From Acidimicrobiia bacterium (GTDB taxonomy: Bacteria; Actinomycetota; Acidimicrobiia; Acidimicrobiales; Poriferisodalaceae): DNA of 64,000 nt. The notes under the pieces are model-generated. The model saw only the letters and a program-made list of their open reading frames with translations, ran no database searches and was not told the DNA's origin. The position numbers and the translations under genes are program-made. The stretch covers positions 149,279-213,278 of the forward strand of contig JAJEEO010000007.1 in assembly GCA_022820925.1 (NCBI GenBank). Reading direction: 5' to 3'. Of the stretch, positions 60,470 through 64,000 are shown piece by piece; position 1 is the stretch's first letter; every line of letters begins with the position of its first letter.

Positions 60470-60655
60470 GTGTCTCGGGACTCGGCGTTTGTGGAAGAAC
60501 AAGCTGCGCTCTATGCGGCAACGCACTCGCTGCAGCCCACCGAGGTGCAGCGTGAACTGATCGCGGAGACGGCGTCGCTCGGCCGGGTGGCCGGCATGCA
60601 GATCGGCCCGCTGCCTATCGGCGATGGCCTGACGATGATCAGCCCCAAGCGATAG
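60470..60655 (+). pseudogene. N-terminal remnant of a family 3 O-methyltransferase
   Basis: This 61-codon frame (GTG start) encodes EEQAALYAATHSLQPTEVQRELIAETASLGRVAGMQI. That resembles the first 45 residues of caffeoyl-CoA-type (family 3) O-methyltransferases, which normally run into a SAM-binding domain of about 170 more residues. Here the match stops after MQI, and the frame ends 16 codons later. The SAM domain is absent from the window, so this looks like the leftover of a deletion. A small free-standing protein is an alternative. The next gene starts 24 bp later. Confidence 0.55.
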
Positions 60656-60665
60656 CCCCCCGCAA

Positions 60666-60671
60666 TAGCAT
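60666..60671 (+). promoter_or_regulatory. -10-like box TAGCAT for a leaderless start at 60679
   Basis: TAGCAT is followed by CCCGGCC and the GTG of the esterase gene. Confidence 0.5.
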
Positions 60672-60678
60672 CCCGGCC

Positions 60679-61476
60679 GTGAACGATCAGGCTGCGTGGC
60701 CCATCGAGACGCACATCCTGCACCGGCCCGATGCCGTCCGCAGCTACCAGGTGTGGGTGGCGCTGCCGATGGGCTACCGGCCCGATGCAACCAACCCGTA
60801 CCCGCTCGTCGTCTGCTGTGACGCACCATGGACGTTCGGGACTGCGGTGGACACCACCCGCATCCTGTCCATGTCGCGGGAGACGCCCCGCTGCGTGGTG
60901 GCCGGCATCGCGCACGACACGCCCGACATGCGCGAGATGCTCGACCTGCGGGCCATCGACTACACCGTGACACCTGCTGAGGCGCCTCCGATGACCGGCA
61001 TCCGCGCACCGGCCGCCGAGACCGGTCAGGCAGAGCCATTCCGCCAATGGCTCGCCGACGACGTGATGCCGCTGCTCTACGACCGGTACCACGTCGGCGA
61101 GCCCACCTATGTCGGCCATTCGTTCACGGCACTGTTCGGCCTGCACGTGCTGTTCAACGCACCCGACATGTTCGCCCGCTACCTGCTGGCCAGCCCGTCG
61201 GTGTGGTGGGACCGAGAAGAATCAGGCGAAGGGGTCATGTTCCGCCTCGAGGAAGAGCACCACGCCGCTGGAGGAGACCCCGCCGTGAAGGTGTTCATGT
61301 CGATGGGAGAGCACGAGACCGACGAGTACTCGCCCCAGGCCAGGTTCTGGGACCAGTTCTCGGCCCGCGGCTACCGCAACATCGAGTCGACCTGGCACGT
61401 CTTCCCGGGCGAGAACCACAACACCGTGGTCGGCCCGGCCGTCAGCCGGGGTTTGCGGGTCCTCTACGCCGACTGA
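60679..61476 (+). CDS. Putative esterase (alpha/beta hydrolase, esterase D/IroE-like)
   Basis: This 265-residue protein belongs to the putative-esterase fold. The nucleophile elbow is VGHSFTALFG with Ser148, preceded by YDRYHVGEPTY, a typical arrangement. An LLASPSVWWDREES segment follows the nucleophile strand, and His is expected in FPGENHNTV. Relatives include ferric-enterobactin esterases and S-formylglutathione hydrolases, but the substrate here cannot be named. No signal peptide is seen. The start is GTG with a leaderless-type box. Confidence 0.82.
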   Translation: MNDQAAWPIETHILHRPDAVRSYQVWVALPMGYRPDATNPYPLVVCCDAPWTFGTAVDTTRILSMSRETPRCVVAGIAHDTPDMREMLDLRAIDYTVTPAEAPPMTGIRAPAAETGQAEPFRQWLADDVMPLLYDRYHVGEPTYVGHSFTALFGLHVLFNAPDMFARYLLASPSVWWDREESGEGVMFRLEEEHHAAGGDPAVKVFMSMGEHETDEYSPQARFWDQFSARGYRNIESTWHVFPGENHNTVVGPAVSRGLRVLYAD

Positions 61477-61575
61477 GCCTCTCCGGCTTGCCGCGCCCCA
61501 CTGCCATCCGGCTGCGCCGCCGGTGGAGGTGGGGCAGAATGGGCGCGTCGCAAGGGGCAATGGGGAGGCCGTGAC

Positions 61576-62727
61576 ATGGCCATGACTGAGGAACGCAAGA
61601 GCCTGGGGCCGCTGGCAGCCAACGGCAAGGTGCCGGTGTACGACGCCGACGCGCACATCGCCGAGCCGACGTCGGTGTGGGAGTACTACGCCGATCCCAA
61701 GTACCGGGAACTGATCTTGCAGTGCCGGATCATGGACGACGGCACGGATGCGGCCTTCGCCGAGGGCAAGAAGCTGCGCCACGGGATCGCGTCGGCGTGC
61801 ATCCCGGACGCATACGGCACCGACGTCACTTGGGACGACATCGTGCCCGGCAGCTACGACCCAGCCGCACGCCTGTCAGTCATGGACGACGAGGGCCTCG
61901 ACGCGGCGCTGATGTTCCCGTCGCTCATGCTGATCACGGGCGACATCAACGATCCCGATATCGCAGTCGAGAATGCGCGTGCATACAACCGCTGGATGAC
62001 CGACTTCTGCTCGGAGGACCCGAACCGGCTGTTCGGCATGGGCGTCTGCCCGCTGCAATCAGTCGACGGGGCTGTGGCCGTGATCGAAGAGGTCGCCAAC
62101 GCCGGACTGACCGGCATCACCTTCCGACCCGAGCGGTATAACGGGCTCGAGCTGTTCTCCGACGACATGTACCGCGTGTGGTCGGCCGCCGAGCACCACG
62201 ACCTGACCGTGGGCATCCACGGCAGCTTCGGCTCGGGCATGCCGAGCTTCGCCAAGACCCGCTACGAGAACCAGTTCTACGTCCACATGGTCTGCCACCC
62301 GTTCGAGCAGATGGCCTCGGTGATGGAGATGGTGGCCTCCGGCGTGCTCGACGACCACCCCATGCTGCGAGTGGGCTTCTTCGAGTCCGGCCTGGGCTGG
62401 CTGCCGTACTGGCTGGATCGCCTCGATGAGCACAAGGAGGCCATGGGCCACCTCGTGCCCCGGCTGAAGCGCGACCCTACGGAGATCTTCTCCGAGCAGT
62501 GCTTCGTGACCATGGAAGCCGGCGAGGGCGAGGCTTTCGAGCAGGTCGCCGCGATGGGCCTGGCGCACACCGTGGTGTGGGGCTCGGACTACCCCCACTA
62601 CGACTGCACCTTCCCCGGCGCACTCGCTGAGCTCAACGAGACCTTCGAAGGCTTCGACGACGAGGTGAGCGCCCTGCGCGACGAGGTCGTCTACACCAAC
62701 GCCCGCCGCTTCATGGGGCTCTCGTAG
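61576..62727 (+). CDS. Amidohydrolase family 2 protein
   Basis: This 383-residue metal-dependent hydrolase has the N-terminal motif VYDADAHIAEP (Asp-x-His), FRPERYNGLELFSDDMYRVWSAAEHHDLTVGIHG with the expected His ligand, and VVWGSDYPHYDC with the metal-binding Asp. Related proteins are often found in catabolic clusters of actinobacteria and act as hydrolases or decarboxylases. GGGGAGGCC precedes the ATG. It ends at a hairpin that overlaps the stop codon. Confidence 0.88.
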   Translation: MAMTEERKSLGPLAANGKVPVYDADAHIAEPTSVWEYYADPKYRELILQCRIMDDGTDAAFAEGKKLRHGIASACIPDAYGTDVTWDDIVPGSYDPAARLSVMDDEGLDAALMFPSLMLITGDINDPDIAVENARAYNRWMTDFCSEDPNRLFGMGVCPLQSVDGAVAVIEEVANAGLTGITFRPERYNGLELFSDDMYRVWSAAEHHDLTVGIHGSFGSGMPSFAKTRYENQFYVHMVCHPFEQMASVMEMVASGVLDDHPMLRVGFFESGLGWLPYWLDRLDEHKEAMGHLVPRLKRDPTEIFSEQCFVTMEAGEGEAFEQVAAMGLAHTVVWGSDYPHYDCTFPGALAELNETFEGFDDEVSALRDEVVYTNARRFMGLS

Positions 62728-62767
62728 CCCCATGAGCATCAGGCACAGCATGGGGCTCTCGTAGCCC
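62712..62767. repeat. Two tandem hairpin repeats at the end of the amidohydrolase gene
   Basis: CATGGGGCTCTCGTAGCCC occurs at 62712-62730 and again at 62749-62767, 37 bp apart. The first copy is ATGGGGCT-ctcgt-AGCCCCAT, an 8-bp perfect stem enclosing the stop codon. The second keeps GGGCT-ctcgt-AGCCC. Both could act as transcript ends or stabilisers, but have no T-run. Confidence 0.6.
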
Positions 62768-62844
62768 TAGGTCCGGCGTCTCGAAACGGCGCTGTCTCCG
62801 ATCAGGCGGCGCAAGCCACGGCTTCAACTGCGACGCCGGCGCGG

Positions 62845-63261
62845 TCAGCTGTGGACGGTGAAAGCTTGGCGACGATCTCGGCCAAATCGGTAGACGGAGA
62901 AATCACTGTCGAGCGAGATGGCTTCGTGAATGCCCATCCGCTGCATGATTGACCAGCTCGTGCGATCCACCAAGGAGAAGCGCTGGTCTGCGAATGCTGC
63001 GCCGATGCTGGCGGCGGTCTCGAGATCGGCCACGATCGCTGGCTCGACACGGGCGATGCCCATGCGGATGCCGTTCACCAGGCGCTCGGCCGCTTCCCGA
63101 CCGAGTCGGCGCGTTGCAAGGAACCACGTCTCGATCAGTACGTGATCGCTCGTAAGCAGTTGTCCTTCGAACTCTCGGATTCGACGCGCAGCACGCTCGT
63201 GTCCGGAGTCATCCGCATCCGCTGCTGCGTACCAAGCGGAGGTGTCGACGAAGACGCTCAT
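62845..63261 (-). CDS. vapC: PIN-domain ribonuclease toxin (VapC-like)
   Basis: This is a 138-residue PIN-domain protein. The acidic active site is Asp6 in VFVDTSAWYA, Glu44 in HVLIETW, Asp99 in SLVDRTSW, and Asp118/Asp120 in SLDSDF. VapC toxins cleave RNA, often tRNA or rRNA, as Mg2+-dependent endonucleases. The ATG overlaps the stop of the upstream antitoxin gene by 4 bp, the standard vapBC arrangement. Confidence 0.92.
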   Translation of the reverse strand: MSVFVDTSAWYAAADADDSGHERAARRIREFEGQLLTSDHVLIETWFLATRRLGREAAERLVNGIRMGIARVEPAIVADLETAASIGAAFADQRFSLVDRTSWSIMQRMGIHEAISLDSDFSVYRFGRDRRQAFTVHS

Positions 63262-63500
63262 CGAGACTCATGAAGCGCTGCCACGGCGTCCGCGGTCGCC
63301 GCGACGCGGTCGGTGGCGATGTCACTGCCTCCGGAGCGGCCGATGCCGATGATGGCCGAAACATCTGCCGTCACAGCGCCTCGCTCCTGGTCACGGTCGA
63401 CGAGCTGCCGGATGTACTCGGCCATCGTGACACCCAGCGCGGCAGCCTTCTGCTTGACCATGGCGTGCTGCTCGGCACTCAGCGAAATTTGTGTACGCAT
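63258..63500 (-). CDS. vapB: Antitoxin (ribbon-helix-helix, VapB-like)
   Basis: This 80-residue antitoxin has the N-terminal ribbon-helix-helix motif MRTQISLSAEQHAMVKQKAAALGVTMAEYIRQLVD. An acidic C-terminal tail would wrap the toxin. It should repress its own promoter, which carries an inverted repeat overlapping the -10 box. It precedes and overlaps the PIN toxin gene by 4 bp. Confidence 0.88.
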   Translation of the reverse strand: MRTQISLSAEQHAMVKQKAAALGVTMAEYIRQLVDRDQERGAVTADVSAIIGIGRSGGSDIATDRVAATADAVAALHESR

Positions 63501-63502
63501 GG

Positions 63503-63517
63503 TGTTACATCATAACA
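63503..63517. promoter_or_regulatory. VapB operator/promoter candidate
   Basis: On the minus strand TGTTA-TGATG-TAACA is a 5-bp-arm inverted repeat that contains TATGAT, a near-consensus -10 box 8 bases before the antitoxin ATG. Autoregulation at such a site is usual for vapBC. Confidence 0.55.
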
Positions 63518-63862
63518 TCGTTTCAGTAATCAGGGTTCGGTGGCTGCCTGCCACATCTCGGCATTCAGGAAAATGAACGCCGAGAACACCAGCAGTCTCC
63601 GGAGCGACTTGGCCAGCAGCGTCATCATCTGACCCACCCGGCGCCTCAGTTGGCCTACCGACGACCGCACCCTCGGCCATCGGCGTCAGGTCTTGCGTCG
63701 GCATCTTCTTCAGGGGAAATTCCGCAAAGCGCTGCCGATACTGCGCGGCAGATCGAGCGGAAAAGCCGAGTTCCAACCTTGTGACGGTCGAGATTCGTAC
63801 CAGTCCGCGTTGGATTCTCGAGAACCACTCAGCGGCATCGGATGCGGTATCAAGACGAACTA
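63518..63862. other. Non-coding stretch between vapBC and the IS edge
   Basis: About 345 bp with lower GC than its surroundings. The ORF track offers an 88-codon minus-strand frame (63510-63776) with no recognisable domain or start signal and a C terminus that runs into the vapBC promoter. I cannot support a gene here. It may be degraded DNA next to the insertion. Confidence 0.4.
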
Positions 63863-64000
63863 GTGCTGTGGCCGGTTACGTGTGGGGGGTTGGTGTCCGC
63901 GTGGTGGGGTGTGTGGTGTGGTTTGGTCGGGGGTATGAGTGAGCGTGTTCGGGTTCGCCGGCTGACCCATGAAGAGGGCCGGGCGTTGCAGCAGATCGTG
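63863..64000 (+). mobile_element. Left end of an IS630-like insertion element, cut by the window
   Basis: A G/T-rich non-coding stretch beginning GTGCTGTGGCCGGTTACG after a TA dinucleotide leads directly into a transposase start. Its composition differs sharply from the neighbouring genes. The precise terminus is a guess based on the TA that IS630-type elements duplicate. Confidence 0.5.
63935..64000 (+). CDS. IS630-family transposase, N-terminal 22 residues
   Basis: The frame opens at ATG 63935 with GGTCGGGGGT upstream and encodes MSERVRVRRLTHEEGRALQQ before the window ends. This matches the conserved opening of actinobacterial IS630-type transposases (VRVR.LT.EEG..L..IV), which continues into a helix-turn-helix and a DDE domain. 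Only the N terminus is visible, so the family call rests on this short motif. Confidence 0.65.
   Translation, partial: MSERVRVRRLTHEEGRALQQIV

Noticed and set aside
63510-63776. 88-codon minus-strand frame beside vapBC
   Set aside because: No domain, no start signal, and it runs into the vapBC promoter. It cannot be supported as a gene.
1-64000. CRISPR arrays, rRNA or tRNA genes
   Set aside because: I saw no regularly spaced repeat series and no tRNA-like T-loop with matching arms. The repeats found are two- or three-copy and irregular. A covariance-model scan would be needed to exclude a tRNA.

Overview
This 64 kb window is chromosomal DNA from a high-GC bacterium, most likely an actinobacterium. 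An uncultured Acidimicrobiia-type lineage is my inference from the gene mix, not a proven placement. The reasons are four luciferase-like (LLM) flavin/F420-type oxidoreductases, three fused family III CoA-transferases, actinobacterial-style starts in which a TANNNT box sits 6-8 nt before the start codon with no Shine-Dalgarno, and frequent GTG starts. Coding density is very high. I see no rRNA, tRNA or CRISPR array.

Layout. 0-9 kb: a truncated LLM oxidoreductase, a type B carboxylesterase, an MFS transporter, an orphan form-II CoxL-type molybdenum hydroxylase, a Baeyer-Villiger monooxygenase and a second LLM enzyme. 9-16 kb: a C26 peptidase, two membrane-anchored surface proteins (TolB-like propeller and SH3-like), a GFA protein, an FMN-binding protein, a 2OG-Fe(II) oxygenase and a beta-hydroxyacid dehydrogenase. 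16-27 kb: an LLM enzyme, a LinB-like haloalkane dehalogenase, a YceI protein, a CBS-less IMPDH/GMPR-family enzyme followed by queF, an HTH-membrane-glycosidase fusion, an acyl-CoA ligase with an LLM partner, and a serine hydrolase. 27-38.6 kb: three double-length CaiB/BaiF CoA-transferases around a CinA-like protein, a Cys-less thiolase-like protein with a DUF35 partner, and RidA-DTD. 38.7-42.9 kb: a peptide-type ABC transporter (binding protein and two permeases, no ATPase) and an HU protein. 42.9-49.6 kb: two MFS transporters flanking a P450, an enoyl-CoA hydratase-like protein, a zinc-type reductase and an amidohydrolase. 49.6-56.2 kb: a PQQ dehydrogenase, an NCS2 permease with an RsbW-like C-terminal domain, an esterase and a SulP-STAS transporter. 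56.3-60.3 kb: both subunits of a biotin-dependent acyl-CoA carboxylase. 60.4-64 kb: an O-methyltransferase remnant, an esterase, an amidohydrolase, a VapBC toxin-antitoxin pair and the edge of an IS630-like element.

Together the genes suggest a heterotroph that imports small organics or peptides and oxidises, hydrolyses and CoA-activates varied carboxylic, cyclic and halogenated compounds. Neither a complete pathway nor any acyl-CoA dehydrogenase lies in this window, so specific substrates cannot be named.

The observations most worth following are the RsbW-like domain on the NCS2 permease beside a STAS-bearing SulP transporter, the Cys-less thiolase/DUF35 pair, a 22-codon coupled leader ORF made by a 65-bp duplication in the carboxylase operon, a dispersed ~65-bp intergenic repeat, three strong palindromes at promoters, and the recurrent leaderless-type start signal.
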